Source: Janthinobacterium sp. (GTDB lineage Bacteria; Pseudomonadota; Gammaproteobacteria; Burkholderiales; Burkholderiaceae_D). From it: DNA of 64,000 bases. Every line of letters starts with the position of its first letter. The first letter of the stretch is position 1. Position numbers and translations under genes: made by a program. A model generated the notes under the pieces. The model saw nothing but the letters and a program-made list of their open reading frames with translations, ran no database searches and was not told the DNA's origin. This document shows positions 29,621 to 39,620 of the stretch, piece by piece. The stretch spans positions 1-64,000 of the forward strand of contig NZ_RFSK01000015.1 of NCBI RefSeq assembly GCF_009923995.1, read 5' to 3'.

Positions 29621-30541
29621 ATGCATACGGATCCACTCGGTGAACGCACGGACAGCGTGCGCCGCTTCAACCGTTTTTATACGCGCCAGATTGGCGTGCT
29701 GCATGAACACCTGCTCGACAGCCCGTTTTCGTTGACGGAAGTGCGCATCCTGTATGAGCTGGCGCATCGGAACGATCTCACCAGCGCGGACCTGTGCCGC
29801 GAGCTGGGCTTGAACGCGGGCTACCTGAGCCGGGTGATCAGCGGTTTCGACAAGCAGGGGCTGATCGCCAAGTCGCGCTCGCCCACGGATGCGCGCGCCA
29901 CCCGCCTGCAGCTGACCGACGCGGGCCAGCGCACCCTCGCGCCCCTGGTCGACGCGTCGCGGCGCGAGGTGGCCGCCATGCTGGAACGCCTGCCGCCAAC
30001 GGCGCAGCAGGACCTGGTCGCTGCCATGAACCAGATCGAGGGCTTGCTGGGGGAGCCATCGCCCAGCTATCTCCTGCGCAATCCGCAGCCGGGCGACATG
30101 GGCTGGATCATCCACCGGCAAGCCGTGCTGTATGGGCAGGAATATGGCTGGAACAACGAGTACGAGGCCCTCGTGGCCGACATCCTCGCCAAGTTCGTGC
30201 GCGAATTCGATCCGGCCCGGGAGCGTTGCTGGATTGCCGAGAAAGATGGCAAGGTGATCGGTTCCGTCTTCGTCGTGCGCCAGGACGACACGACGGCCAA
30301 GCTGCGCCTGCTGTATGTCGATCCCTGCGCGCGCGGCCTGGGCATCGGCAGCCGCCTGGTCGACGAGTGCCTGCGCTTCAGCCGCCAGGCGGGTTATGCG
30401 CGCATGGTGCTGTGGACCAACAGCATCCTCACCGATGCGCGCCGCATCTACGACAAGGCGGGCTTCCAGCTGGTCGAGGAAGAGGCGCATCACAGCTTTG
30501 GCAAGGACCTCGTCGGCCAGGTGCTGGCGCGCGACCTGTAA
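29621..30541 (+). CDS. MarR-family regulator fused to a GNAT acetyltransferase
   Basis: This 306-residue protein has two domains: a MarR winged helix (about 5-140, with LTEVRILYELAHR, SADLCRELGLNAGYLSRVI and the wing SPTDARATRLQLTDAG) and a GNAT N-acetyltransferase (about 150-306, with the acetyl-CoA loop DPCARGLGIGSRLVDECL). Such fusions are widespread; their acetylation target is unknown and could be a small molecule that also acts as inducer. A good Shine-Dalgarno (GGAGG 29610-29614) supports ATG 29621. The upstream operator suggests self-repression. Confidence 0.88.
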   Translation: MHTDPLGERTDSVRRFNRFYTRQIGVLHEHLLDSPFSLTEVRILYELAHRNDLTSADLCRELGLNAGYLSRVISGFDKQGLIAKSRSPTDARATRLQLTDAGQRTLAPLVDASRREVAAMLERLPPTAQQDLVAAMNQIEGLLGEPSPSYLLRNPQPGDMGWIIHRQAVLYGQEYGWNNEYEALVADILAKFVREFDPARERCWIAEKDGKVIGSVFVVRQDDTTAKLRLLYVDPCARGLGIGSRLVDECLRFSRQAGYARMVLWTNSILTDARRIYDKAGFQLVEEEAHHSFGKDLVGQVLARDL

Positions 30542-30746
30542 GCGGCGCGTGCCGCTCCCTGGGACGACCCCGACTGTGGCGGCGCCAGGACAGTGGCCGC
30601 CCATTTCCGCATCCGTATCAGCATTCCGGCCAAGAAACCAGTACACTAGTTCCTGAGCGCAACTAATTTTGTGCGCGCACCATGCCGCCGGATCTTGCCG
30701 GGAGGCATCCCCGCCGCAAGGCCTGTTGTCTGCCTGGACGAATGCA

Positions 30747-31808
30747 ATGTTCACTTCGCGCAGCCTGTCTCCCGCCTTCTATTACCTGTTCTTTTCAGGA
30801 GAACCGGAGCAGCAGCAGCGCTTTTTCAAGGAATTGCATTTCATTTCGATAGCCATCCTGACGTTTGGCCTGGCGTGCTGGCTGGTCACGTTCAGCCTGA
30901 CCCTGCCGCGCGCCACGCTCGATTACGCCCATGCGGCGCTGGGCGTGACGGGCATGCTGGTGGGGCTGGTGCTGACCGTGTATGCCAGGTCGCTGCAAGC
31001 CATCATCGCCAGCGGCACGATCAGCGTGCTGTTCATCGGTTTCAGCTTTCGCGTGCTGATGCTGGGCACGGAAGACCCCGCTTTCTGGGTCTTGCCCCTG
31101 GGCGTGATGATTACCCTGACGACGGCGCCCATCTTCAGCGGCATCGCGTATTACCTGGGCGTGTCGCTGGGCGTGTGGGCCATCCTGGGGCTGGGGCAGT
31201 TTCCCGTGCATGCGGGCCAGGCCGACCAGCATTGGCCCATGCTGGCCGTCACCATCAGCGTGATCATCGGCCTGGCGCTGAACATCTATTTTCTCGTCTT
31301 GCGCATCAACAACTACCGCGCCCAGCGCGACCTGGCGACGATGGCCTACAAGGATGGCTTGACCGGGCTCAACAATCGCCGCATGTTTACCCAGGGCGCG
31401 CGCGCCCTGCAGCGCACGGGCATGGCGCCGGCGTATTTCCTCATGATCGACATCGACGACTTCAAGCAGATCAACGACGTCTACGGCCATGACGTGGGCG
31501 ACGAAGTCCTGAAAAAGATCGCCGGCGTAATCGCGGGCTTGTCCGGCGAGCAACTTTGCGGGCGCCTGGGGGGCGAAGAGTTCGCCGTCATCTACCAGGG
31601 TGAAAAGCAGGCCGCCTGCGACTTTGCCGCACGCCTCGTCGACAGCGTCGAGGCGGCGTTCGAGCCGGAGCGCAAGGTTTCCGTCAGCATCGGCGTGGCG
31701 GAACTGCTCAAGGAAGTGGACCTGTCGCACAGCTACCGGCGCGCCGATGAATCGCTGTACCTGGCCAAGAAGAATGGCAAGAACCGCTACGTGCTCAATG
31801 CCGCCTGA
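30747..31808 (+). CDS. Membrane-bound diguanylate cyclase (GGEEF)
   Basis: This 353-residue protein has about six hydrophobic segments (residues about 30-190) forming an unnamed membrane sensor region and a GGDEF domain (about 200-353). The catalytic motif is GGEEF (near residue 274), a functional variant; the DGLTGLNNRRMF and MIDIDDFKQINDVYGHDVGDEVL blocks are intact. The inhibitory I-site RxxD five residues before GGEEF is absent (SGEQ instead), so product inhibition by c-di-GMP is probably lacking. I start at ATG 30747; the frame is open to a TTG at 30669. Confidence 0.86.
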   Translation: MFTSRSLSPAFYYLFFSGEPEQQQRFFKELHFISIAILTFGLACWLVTFSLTLPRATLDYAHAALGVTGMLVGLVLTVYARSLQAIIASGTISVLFIGFSFRVLMLGTEDPAFWVLPLGVMITLTTAPIFSGIAYYLGVSLGVWAILGLGQFPVHAGQADQHWPMLAVTISVIIGLALNIYFLVLRINNYRAQRDLATMAYKDGLTGLNNRRMFTQGARALQRTGMAPAYFLMIDIDDFKQINDVYGHDVGDEVLKKIAGVIAGLSGEQLCGRLGGEEFAVIYQGEKQAACDFAARLVDSVEAAFEPERKVSVSIGVAELLKEVDLSHSYRRADESLYLAKKNGKNRYVLNAA

Positions 31809-32065
31809 GCACCCGTGACGGCTGCCTCGCATGCCAGGATCGCAGCGCGCCAGCCCAGGCAGCTACCGGCGTGGCCCGCTGGCGGGAAACGAGGCGGACT
31901 GGCACGGTGGACAGGGAAAAGCATTGCCATCCCGCATAAGAACATGGCATTTTGGCATTTTGCGGTATGATTTCCGATCGTGCGGCGCTGCCCGGTCCCT
32001 GCCTTGCCCACCTCCTCCATCAAGCAACACCACGCTTGAATAGCATTCTGTCCTAAGGAACTCTT

Positions 32066-33217
32066 ATGTTCGGTTTTAACCTGCGCGTCGCCAAAATGGT
32101 GTGGACGGCCTTCCTCATCGTCCTCTTGCTGTTCATCACATATAAAGTCTCGTCGACCCTCATCGTCGTGGTCTTTTCGATTTTCTTCAGCTACCTCGTG
32201 TATCCGCTGATCGAGCTGCTGGAACGCCACGGCCCCAAGCGCCTGCCGCGCACGGCCGCCATCGGCATCGTCTTTCTGGTCGTCATCTTGCTGGTGGCCA
32301 TACTGGGGTCCATCTTCGGCGCCCGCATCGAGGAGGAGGCGATCAAGCTCAGTGATCAGTTGCCAACCTTACTAAAAGGCAATAATTTTGCCGAGCGCAT
32401 CCCGCTGCCCGAATTCATGGAACCCTTGCGTGCGCGCATTTTGTCCTTCATGCAGGAGCAGCTGAGCACTGGCACGGGCCAGGCCATGCCGCTGGCCAAG
32501 GAAATCAGCCTGGGCGTGATGCACGCGGCCAGCAACCTGATCTACCTGGTGCTGGTGCCCGTGCTGAGCTTTTTGCTGATCAAGGAAGGGCCGGACATGC
32601 GCGATGGATTGCTGTCCCTGCTGAACCGTCCGAACAAGAAACTCTGGGGCGCCATCATCGACGACCTCGACATCCTGCTGTCGCGCTATGTGCGCGCCCT
32701 GCTGCTGCTGTCCATCGCCACCTTCGTCTCCTACAGCATCGCCTTTTCCCTGATGGGCGTGCCGTACGGCCTGCTGCTGGCCGGCGCGGCCGCCTTGCTG
32801 GAATTCATCCCGTTTGCCGGTCCGTTGGCCGCCGCCGTCATCGCCGTCGTCGTGGCCGGCTTCAGCGGCTTCGAGCACGTGTTCTGGCTGATCGGCTTTA
32901 TCGCCGCCTACCGCTTGTTCCAGGATTACGTGGTCAACCCGTACCTGATGAGCGAAGGCGTGGAAGTGAGTCCGCTGATGGTGATTGTCGGCTTGCTGGC
33001 CGGCGACCAGCTGAGTGGCGTGGTGGGCATCTTCCTGTCCGTGCCCGTGATGGCCGCCATCAAGATCGTCTTCGTGCGCGCCCGCGCCGCCTTGCAGGCA
33101 CGTCACGATGCCCTGGAGAAAGCGGAACAGGCCGCGGAGGAAGCGCGCGCCCAGGCCCTGGCCGAGGCGGCGCGATTGCAGGAACAGGGCAGCAAGGTGG
33201 CCCTGGAACCGAAGTAA
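32066..33217 (+). CDS. AI-2E family transporter
   Basis: This 383-residue inner-membrane protein has about eight hydrophobic segments in the AI-2E (UPF0118, TqsA/PerM) arrangement. The family blocks VFSIFFSYLVYPLIELLER near the start, PVLSFLLIKEG in the middle and LEFIPFAGPLAAAVIAV later are recognisable. Substrates are generally unproven; some members export the AI-2 signal, others are Na+/H+ antiporters. The C-terminal 40 residues are a charged Ala/Glu-rich coiled-coil tail. It is convergent with a chemoreceptor gene only 13 bp away. Confidence 0.87.
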   Translation: MFGFNLRVAKMVWTAFLIVLLLFITYKVSSTLIVVVFSIFFSYLVYPLIELLERHGPKRLPRTAAIGIVFLVVILLVAILGSIFGARIEEEAIKLSDQLPTLLKGNNFAERIPLPEFMEPLRARILSFMQEQLSTGTGQAMPLAKEISLGVMHAASNLIYLVLVPVLSFLLIKEGPDMRDGLLSLLNRPNKKLWGAIIDDLDILLSRYVRALLLLSIATFVSYSIAFSLMGVPYGLLLAGAAALLEFIPFAGPLAAAVIAVVVAGFSGFEHVFWLIGFIAAYRLFQDYVVNPYLMSEGVEVSPLMVIVGLLAGDQLSGVVGIFLSVPVMAAIKIVFVRARAALQARHDALEKAEQAAEEARAQALAEAARLQEQGSKVALEPK

Positions 33218-33230
33218 CGCCAGAGCTGGC

Positions 33231-34946
33231 TTAAAACTCTTCCCACTCGCCGCTGCTGTCGGCGGCCGGCTTGGCCGGACGCGGCTTGGCGGCGGCGGGA
33301 GCCGGCGCCAGGCGCAGCGACGGACGCTTCAAGGCCGTGGCGGCGGCGGCCACGACGGGCTTGCGCAAGGCAGGCTTGGCCGCCGCGGAGCCGCCATGAT
33401 TGGCGTCGAGCTTGAAGATGCTGACCATTTCCGCCAGCGCCGCCGCCTGCTCCTGCATGGCTTCCGAAGCGGCCGCCGCCTCTTCCACCAAAGCCGCATT
33501 CTGCTGCGTCACGGTATCCATTTCCGCCACGGCTTGATTGATCTGGCCGATGCCCAGTTCCTGCTCGCGGCCGGCGGCGCTGATTTCCGCCATGATGTCC
33601 GTCACGCGGCGGATGCTGGAAACGATCTCGTCCATCGTCGTGCCCGTCTGGCTGACCAGCTCGCTACCGGCGCCCACGTTCTGCACCGACGCTTCGATCA
33701 GCATCTTGATGTCCTTGGCGGCGCTGGCCGAGCGGTGCGCCAGGTTGCGCACTTCCGTCGCGACGACGGCAAAGCCGCGCCCCTGCTCGCCCGCGCGGGC
33801 CGCTTCCACGGCCGCGTTCAAGGCCAGGATATTCGTCTGGAAGGCGATGCCGTCGATGACGCCGATGATGTCGGCAATCTTTTTCGACGATTCGCTGATG
33901 GAACCCATGGTATCGACCACTTGCGCCACCAGCGCGCCACCTTTCACGGCCACGTCCGAGGCGGACACGGCCAGCTGGTTGGCCTGGCGCGCATTGTCCG
34001 AGTTCTGCTTGACGGTGGAAGTGAGTTCTTCCAGCGAAGACGCCGTTTCTTCCAGGCTCGACGCCTGCTGTTCCGTGCGGCTGGACAGGTCCAGGTTGCC
34101 CGAGGCGATTTCATTGCTGGCCGTGGCGATGGCGCCGCTGCCGTCGCGCACGCCGCGCACCGTGTTCGACAGGCGTTCCTGCATCTGCTGCAAGCCCTTC
34201 AGCAAGGCGCCCATCTCGTCGTGGCGCGTGATGACGATGTCGTTGGCCAGGTTGCCGTCGGAAATGGCGCCGAAGTGGCGCAAGGCCTGGTCCAGCGGGC
34301 CAAAGATGGCGCGCAGCAAGAGGAGGCTGGAAATAATGATCAGCAAGCCGCCCACCACCATGCCGGCAATGGCCAGGGCCACTTGCGTATGGTAGCGGGA
34401 CTGACTGGCCGCATACATGTCGGCCGCCGAGCGCACTTGGTACTGCGTCAGGGTTTCCGCCGCCTGGTCCAGGGTGCGGTACAGGGGCGACAGGCCCGTC
34501 ATCATCAGCGTGTCCGCTTGCGCAACGTTGCCGTCACGCAAAGCCTTGCTCATGATCAGCACGCCGTCGTTGATATAGGCGCTGCGCTTTTTGTCCATGT
34601 CGTCGGACAAGAGTTTTTCTTCCGCGCTTTGCGGCAAGCCCAGGTACACCTTCCAGGCCTTGTTGGACGCTTCCAGGAATTGCTCGGCACGGGACAGCGT
34701 TTCCTTGGCATCGGCGGCGTCCGGATGCACCATCACGCGGTCCATCGTGAAGCGCGCGCGGCCCAGGGCAATTTGCGATTCGCCGATCGCCTGCGTCGAG
34801 GCCAGCTGGTTGCTGTACACCTCGTTGAGGCTGTTATTCGCCGATTTCAGGCTGATCATGCTCATGGCACCCAGCACGGCGATCAGCAAGCCCAGCACAC
34901 TCATGGTGGCAATCAGGCGCATTTTTATTGTTATGTTCGACAGCAT
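33231..34946 (-). CDS. Methyl-accepting chemotaxis protein (TarH-type sensor) with C-terminal WEEF
   Basis: This 571-residue chemoreceptor has TM1 (about 10-30), a periplasmic four-helix bundle of the TarH/4HB type (about 35-190), TM2 (about 192-212), a HAMP domain and a long cytoplasmic signalling domain. The hairpin tip is the invariant [28 protein letters not shown] region (residues about 372-399). The protein ends GEWEEF, resembling the xWxxF pentapeptide that tethers CheR/CheB. An Ala/Lys/Pro-rich linker precedes it. ATG 34946 (MLSNITIK) is chosen as the natural start before TM1. The ligand is unknown. Confidence 0.9.
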   Translation of the reverse strand: MLSNITIKMRLIATMSVLGLLIAVLGAMSMISLKSANNSLNEVYSNQLASTQAIGESQIALGRARFTMDRVMVHPDAADAKETLSRAEQFLEASNKAWKVYLGLPQSAEEKLLSDDMDKKRSAYINDGVLIMSKALRDGNVAQADTLMMTGLSPLYRTLDQAAETLTQYQVRSAADMYAASQSRYHTQVALAIAGMVVGGLLIIISSLLLLRAIFGPLDQALRHFGAISDGNLANDIVITRHDEMGALLKGLQQMQERLSNTVRGVRDGSGAIATASNEIASGNLDLSSRTEQQASSLEETASSLEELTSTVKQNSDNARQANQLAVSASDVAVKGGALVAQVVDTMGSISESSKKIADIIGVIDGIAFQTNILALNAAVEAARAGEQGRGFAVVATEVRNLAHRSASAAKDIKMLIEASVQNVGAGSELVSQTGTTMDEIVSSIRRVTDIMAEISAAGREQELGIGQINQAVAEMDTVTQQNAALVEEAAAASEAMQEQAAALAEMVSIFKLDANHGGSAAAKPALRKPVVAAAATALKRPSLRLAPAPAAAKPRPAKPAADSSGEWEEF

Positions 34947-35365
34947 GCAATCTTCCTCGGTAAGGGCGCAACCATGCCCGCGCTGGCCGGACAAGATGAC
35001 GGCAAACGCCAGACAGGCGGTTCATTTGAATTGTTCAGGACAGGTCGATACGGCGTGTGCGGCGGCAGGGGGAAGGCGGCCCGCGCATATCGTCAGGAGT
35101 GAAATACAGATCAACAGGGTTGAGGTTTCCTGTATTTTTGATTTCCTGACTGCAAGATACAGGGAAAGATTACCGGTAGCAACATCCAGCGTCAATTTTC
35201 ACACATTGTCACAAGCCGGTGATGTTTTTTGCGCAGAACGGGCGTGCCGCATGCCTTGCCGGGCACGCCAGGGCAGGCATCTGCGGCGCGTTTCCACAGC
35301 GGGGCCGCGCCGCAGAGACGCGCCACGGCCATGCTGTTCGGGCACGCCGTGGCCCGCAACGCCGT
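34947..35365. other. Intergenic region upstream of the chemoreceptor
   Basis: This 419-bp stretch between the chemoreceptor start and the stop of the DMT transporter gene (both minus strand) contains the promoter above and a long leader with short direct repeats (CAGGAAA twice, TGTATTT) but no convincing gene. No terminator is visible for the transporter. Confidence 0.5.
35167..35195 (-). promoter_or_regulatory. Probable promoter of the chemoreceptor gene
   Basis: On the minus strand TTGACG (35190-35195), a 17-bp spacer and TAATCT (35167-35172) form a good sigma-70 promoter. It would give a leader of about 215 bases before ATG 34946. Confidence 0.55.
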
Positions 35366-36280
35366 TCAGGCCAGCCCGGAGACGCCGGCGCGCCGGCCAA
35401 ACAGGGGCCGCTGCACCGTCTGCGCCAGCAGCACGCCCAGCAGCGAGATACCGCCGCCGACCAGGTGATATATATGCATGCTTTCGTGCAGCCAGACGAT
35501 GGCCAGCAGGGCCGTCAGCAAGGGCAGCAGGTTGACGTAGATGCTGCAGCGGTTCGGCCCCAGCAGCTTGACGCCTTCGATCCACAGGTAGGACAGCACG
35601 ATGGATGAGCCGATGCCCGCATAGCCGATCAGGGGCAAGGTGGTGGCGTCGAGCCTGGCGCTGCCGGGCGGCAGCAGCAGGAACAGGGGCAGCATGCACA
35701 GCAACGCCGCCAGGGCCTGGCAATAGATGGCTTGCCACGCGGGTATGGATAAGCGCCAGCGGCGCAGCAGCACGCCGTACAGGGCAAACACCAGGCAGGC
35801 CAGCAGCATCAGGGCGTCGCCCGCATGCACGCCCTGCTGCAGCAAGGCCAGCACGTCGCCGCGCCCCACCAGGTACAGCAGGCCGCCAAACGACAGCACG
35901 CCGCCGGCCGCCATGCCCAGCGTCAGGCGCTCGCCCAGCAGCAGCACGCTGAGCAGGGCCGTCATCAGGGGCGCCAGCGCCGTGACGATGGCCATGTTGG
36001 TGGCCGTGGTGCTTTCCGCGGCGCGGTAGGACAGGCTCTGGAACAGCGCCATCGACATCACGCCGCACAGGGCCAGCTGCCACCACTGGCGGCGGATGGC
36101 GGCACGGTTGCGCCACAGGGGGCGGACGATGAACGGCGTCATCACCAGCAGGACCAGCACCAGGCGGTAAAAGGTGATGGCCGTGGGGGCGATGCTGGAG
36201 GCGGCCAGCTTCGAGACGACGACGTTGCCGGCCCACAGCAGCATGGCGAGAAAGGGATACAGATAGGCGCGCACGGGCAT
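35366..36280 (-). CDS. DMT-superfamily (EamA) transporter
   Basis: This 304-residue inner-membrane protein has ten hydrophobic segments in two EamA repeats. The first repeat begins YLYPFLAMLLWAGNVVVSK and the second is recognisable by GYAGIGSSIVLSYLWIEGVK. EamA carriers export amino acids or metabolites; the substrate is unknown. ATG 36280 is chosen because GGAG lies 6 bases upstream of it on the minus strand; an ATG at 36292 lacks such a site. It is divergent from an AraC-family regulator, 101 bp away, its likely controller. Confidence 0.86.
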   Translation of the reverse strand: MPVRAYLYPFLAMLLWAGNVVVSKLAASSIAPTAITFYRLVLVLLVMTPFIVRPLWRNRAAIRRQWWQLALCGVMSMALFQSLSYRAAESTTATNMAIVTALAPLMTALLSVLLLGERLTLGMAAGGVLSFGGLLYLVGRGDVLALLQQGVHAGDALMLLACLVFALYGVLLRRWRLSIPAWQAIYCQALAALLCMLPLFLLLPPGSARLDATTLPLIGYAGIGSSIVLSYLWIEGVKLLGPNRCSIYVNLLPLLTALLAIVWLHESMHIYHLVGGGISLLGVLLAQTVQRPLFGRRAGVSGLA

Positions 36281-36381
36281 GCGGAACTCCATAAATAGGT
36301 GTGGGGAACCATCATGCCGCAGGCACGGTGCGCATTCTCGCGCTAAGATGTCCATACCTATCGCAAAACTGACATTCTTTC

Positions 36382-37170
36382 ATGGATTGTACCGCCCCCG
36401 CCTTTCAGGAATTGCTGCCCGTCACGGCGCGCGCCATGGCGCTGGCCGTCGACTATGCGCACGGCCACGTGATTTCCGTGCACCGCCACACGCATGCGCA
36501 GTTGCTGTATGCCATCGAGGGCGTGATGACCATCGAGACGCAGGGCGGACGCTGGGTGGTGCCGCCCACGCGCGGCGTGTGGCTGCAGGCCGGCGTGGCG
36601 CACCAGGTGCGCATGAGCGGCGCCGTGAAAATGCGCACCGTCTTCATCGACTGCGCCAGCTCGCCCTTGCTGCCGGGCCATAGTTGCGTGCTCGACATCA
36701 GCCCCCTGCTGCGCCAGCTGATCGTGGCGGCCGTCGACATCGCGCCCGATTTCACGGAAGGCAGCCGCGACTGGCATCTGCTGCAATTGCTGTTGCACGA
36801 GCTCGACAGCCTGCCCGTGCTGCCCCTGTACCTGCCCTTGCCGGCCGACGCGCGCCTGCGCGGCATCTGCGCGCGGCTGATGGAACAGCCGGGCGAGCAG
36901 CTGACGGTGGCCCACTGGGCGCAGGAGCTGGCCATCACCGAGCGCAGCCTGCACCGCCTGTTCCAGAAACAGACGGGCATGCGCTTTGGCCAGTGGCGCC
37001 AGCAGGCGCGCCTGCTGCGGGCGCTGGAACAGCTGGCGCATGGCGGCAAGGTCATCGACGTGGCCATGGACAATGGCTACACGAGCCAGAGCGCCTTCAC
37101 GGCCATGTTCAGGAAACATTTCGGCAGCACGCCGACGGCGTTTTATCAAGTCAGGCCCATCGCCGCGTAA
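36382..37170 (+). CDS. AraC-family regulator with N-terminal cupin
   Basis: This 262-residue protein has a cupin-like sensor domain (about 15-110; VHRHTHAQLLYAIEGVMTI and the following VVPPTRGVWL) and a C-terminal double helix-turn-helix (about 165-262; WAQELAITERSLHRLFQKQ and VAMDNGYTSQSAFTAMFRK). It is the same subfamily as the regulator at 54900-55742. Divergence from the DMT exporter suggests local control of efflux, which is inference. Confidence 0.87.
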   Translation: MDCTAPAFQELLPVTARAMALAVDYAHGHVISVHRHTHAQLLYAIEGVMTIETQGGRWVVPPTRGVWLQAGVAHQVRMSGAVKMRTVFIDCASSPLLPGHSCVLDISPLLRQLIVAAVDIAPDFTEGSRDWHLLQLLLHELDSLPVLPLYLPLPADARLRGICARLMEQPGEQLTVAHWAQELAITERSLHRLFQKQTGMRFGQWRQQARLLRALEQLAHGGKVIDVAMDNGYTSQSAFTAMFRKHFGSTPTAFYQVRPIAA

Positions 37171-37288
37171 ATAAAATGCTGCTATGCATCAATAATCATG
37201 GGCGATCGCCGCCGGGCTTGTTATCATCGCAAGCCTTATGGCACCGTGCCCATCCTGGCAGCGGTGTTGACCTTATTCCCACGCCACC

Positions 37289-37888
37289 ATGACACAGAAT
37301 TTCTTCCAGACTTTTATCCTGCTCCTGCTCGTCACCGACCCGTTCGGCAACGTTTCCCTGTTCGTCAATGCCCTGAAACGGGTGCCCATCGAGCGGCGCT
37401 GGAAAGTCGTGGTACGCGAATGCATGATCGCCTTCGGTATCTTGCTGTTGTTCATGTTCTTCGGCCGCCATTTCCTGAACGCCTTGCAGCTGTCGGAAAT
37501 CGCCCTGCGCATCGGCGGCGGCGTGATCCTGTTCCTGATCGCCATGCGCATGGTGTTTCCGCAACCCAGCGCCGGCAATAGCGACCACGAGATGGGCGGC
37601 GAACCGTTCATCGTGCCGCTGGCCATCCCCGCGCTGGCCGGCCCCTCGGCCCTGGCGACCGTGCTGCTGTTTTCCTCGCATGAAATGAACGACGTCATCG
37701 CCCACGTGGCGGGCTTGACAGCCGTGGCCGCCGTCTGGCTGGCCGTCTTCCTGTGCGCCGAACGCCTGCAGCGGGCGCTCGGTCCACGGGTCATGACGGC
37801 CTTCGAGCGCCTGATGGGCCTGATCCTGACGGCGATGGCCATTGAAATGTTGCTCGCCGGCATACGCGCCTTCCTGAAATCCGTTTAA
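37289..37888 (+). CDS. MarC-family integral membrane protein
   Basis: This 199-residue protein with six hydrophobic segments has the MarC/UPF0056 pattern: LLLVTDPFGNVSLFVNALK near the N-terminus, IALRIGGGVILFLIAMRMV, and FIVPLAIPALAGPSALATVL. MarC was once linked to multiple antibiotic resistance in E. coli but later shown not to be; function is unknown. It is followed 31 bp later by a DinB-family gene on the same strand. Confidence 0.88.
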   Translation: MTQNFFQTFILLLLVTDPFGNVSLFVNALKRVPIERRWKVVVRECMIAFGILLLFMFFGRHFLNALQLSEIALRIGGGVILFLIAMRMVFPQPSAGNSDHEMGGEPFIVPLAIPALAGPSALATVLLFSSHEMNDVIAHVAGLTAVAAVWLAVFLCAERLQRALGPRVMTAFERLMGLILTAMAIEMLLAGIRAFLKSV

Positions 37889-37919
37889 CATACAGCTTCA
37901 TCCACCGGAGGAGTCCAGC

Positions 37920-38465
37920 ATGAGCCGTTGCGCCCACCTTTGCCTGATGGCCGATTACAACCAGTGGATGAATACCAAGGTCTACGCGGCGGCGGCCGGC
38001 CTGCCGCCGGAAGAGCTGCGGCGCGAGCGAGGCGCCTTCTTCGGCTCCCTGCTGGGAACGCTGAACCACGTGATGGTGGGCGACACCCTGTGGCTGCAGC
38101 GCTACGCGAAACACCCGGCCGGCTTTCCCCTGCTCGACCCCATCCGCGCCATCACGCCTCCCGCCTCGCTCACGCACCCGCTGTACGCGGCCGAGGAGTT
38201 CGCCGCCATGCATGCGCACCGGCAATGGCTGGACGGAGTCATCGTCGCCTGGGCCGCCTCCATCCAGGAAGCCGACCTGGACCACCTGCTCGACTACCGC
38301 AACAGCAAGGGACCGAACCGGCGCGAGTTCTTCAGCCTGCTGATGCATTTCTTCAACCACCAGACGCACCACCGGGGCCAGGCCAGCACCCTGCTGTCGC
38401 AGGCGGGCGTGGACATCGGCGACACGGATTTACTGTTCCGCATCCCCAACCATATCGGCGACTGA
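37920..38465 (+). CDS. DinB-family metal-binding protein
   Basis: This 181-residue protein has the four-helix DinB/YfiT fold. The three metal-ligand histidines are visible in LGTLNHVMVGD (H near 44) and in HFFNHQTHHRGQ (two His near 143-147). It begins LMADYNQWMN, typical of the family. Some relatives are thiol S-transferases using mycothiol or bacillithiol; in a betaproteobacterium the cofactor is unclear. Its 3' end overlaps the convergent MFS gene by 36 bp. Confidence 0.85.
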   Translation: MSRCAHLCLMADYNQWMNTKVYAAAAGLPPEELRRERGAFFGSLLGTLNHVMVGDTLWLQRYAKHPAGFPLLDPIRAITPPASLTHPLYAAEEFAAMHAHRQWLDGVIVAWAASIQEADLDHLLDYRNSKGPNRREFFSLLMHFFNHQTHHRGQASTLLSQAGVDIGDTDLLFRIPNHIGD

Positions 38466-39620
38466 CGACGGGCGGTAGCACCAGGCCTTGAGCAGGATCA
38501 AGACCAGCGCCAGCGCCCCCAGCAGCGCGCCACAGGCCAGCGCCCCTTGCATGCCATAGTGTTCAATGGCCATGCCGCCAGCCAATGCGCCCACCGTCAC
38601 GCCCAGGTTGATGGCGGCGATGTACACGCCGATGGCGAACGCGGGCGCCTCGCGCGCTTCGCTGCTGAGCCACACTTGCGTGACGATCAAGCCGCTCGTG
38701 TGCGCGGCGCCCCAGAACAGCAGCAAGACGCCCAGCGCGACCCAGCCGAGATCGCCGCCCGCATGCCGGTACAGCAGCCAGTACGCCAGCCCCAGCAGCA
38801 CAGGCTGCAGCAGCACCGTGCGCAGCACGTGCGTGCCCAGCTGCCTCCCGGCAAACAGATTGCCCGCCACGCCGCCCGCGCCAAACACCACCAGCGCCAG
38901 CCCCGTCTGGCGCGCCGACAGACCCGCTGCCTGCTGCAGGTAGGCGGCCGCATACGCGTACACGGCAAACATGGCGGCAAAGACAAACACGGCGGCGGCG
39001 ATATTGAGCCACAGGGCGGGTTTGCGCAGCACGGCCAGCTGGCGGCCATAGGCCATGGGCGCTACGCGCGGCGTGTCCGGCAAGAAGCAATACAAGCCCA
39101 GCGCGGCCAGGGCATTGACGAGGGCGCAGGCAAGAAACGACGCCTCGTAGCCCAGCTGCGCGGCGATCCAGGTGGTGAGCGGGATGCCCAGCACCATGCC
39201 CATGCTGGTGCCCGTGAACGCATGCGCGCCGGCCCGCGCCGCGTCCTGCGGCGGGTACAGGGCGGTGGCGGCCACCATGGCCAGCGAGAAATACACGGGG
39301 TGGAACAGGGCCGGCACGATGCGCAGCGCCAGCAGCACCTCGAAGCGGGGCGCATAGGCCGACGCCACGCTGGCCAGGGAAAACACCAGCAGGGAGACGA
39401 CCAGCACGCGCTTGCGGCGCCAGCGCGTGGCCAGCAGCACGAGAAAGGGACCACCCACGGCGATCACCAGGGCGAACAGGCTCACCAGCGAGCCCGCCTG
39501 CGCGGCCGTCACGGCGTAGCGCTGCATGATCATCGGCAAGATGCCCACCACGCCAAACTCGATGCAATACACGCCGAACAGGCCCAGCGCGAGGAAGACG
39601 ATGGGGTGCGGGCGGATCAT
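38430..39620 (-). CDS. MFS transporter (DHA1/arabinose-efflux-like)
   Basis: This 396-residue protein has twelve hydrophobic segments. The motif following TM2 (LATRWRRKRVLV) is the MFS motif A variant and the family block GTSMGMVLGIPLTTWIAAQL lies at TM5. The layout is that of drug/metabolite exporters such as AraJ/YdhP; the substrate is unknown. ATG 39620 follows the upstream hydrolase gene with a 4-bp overlap (39617-39620), so both are one operon under the divergent LysR gene. Confidence 0.86.
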   Translation of the reverse strand: MIRPHPIVFLALGLFGVYCIEFGVVGILPMIMQRYAVTAAQAGSLVSLFALVIAVGGPFLVLLATRWRRKRVLVVSLLVFSLASVASAYAPRFEVLLALRIVPALFHPVYFSLAMVAATALYPPQDAARAGAHAFTGTSMGMVLGIPLTTWIAAQLGYEASFLACALVNALAALGLYCFLPDTPRVAPMAYGRQLAVLRKPALWLNIAAAVFVFAAMFAVYAYAAAYLQQAAGLSARQTGLALVVFGAGGVAGNLFAGRQLGTHVLRTVLLQPVLLGLAYWLLYRHAGGDLGWVALGVLLLFWGAAHTSGLIVTQVWLSSEAREAPAFAIGVYIAAINLGVTVGALAGGMAIEHYGMQGALACGALLGALALVLILLKAWCYRPSSVADMVGDAEQ

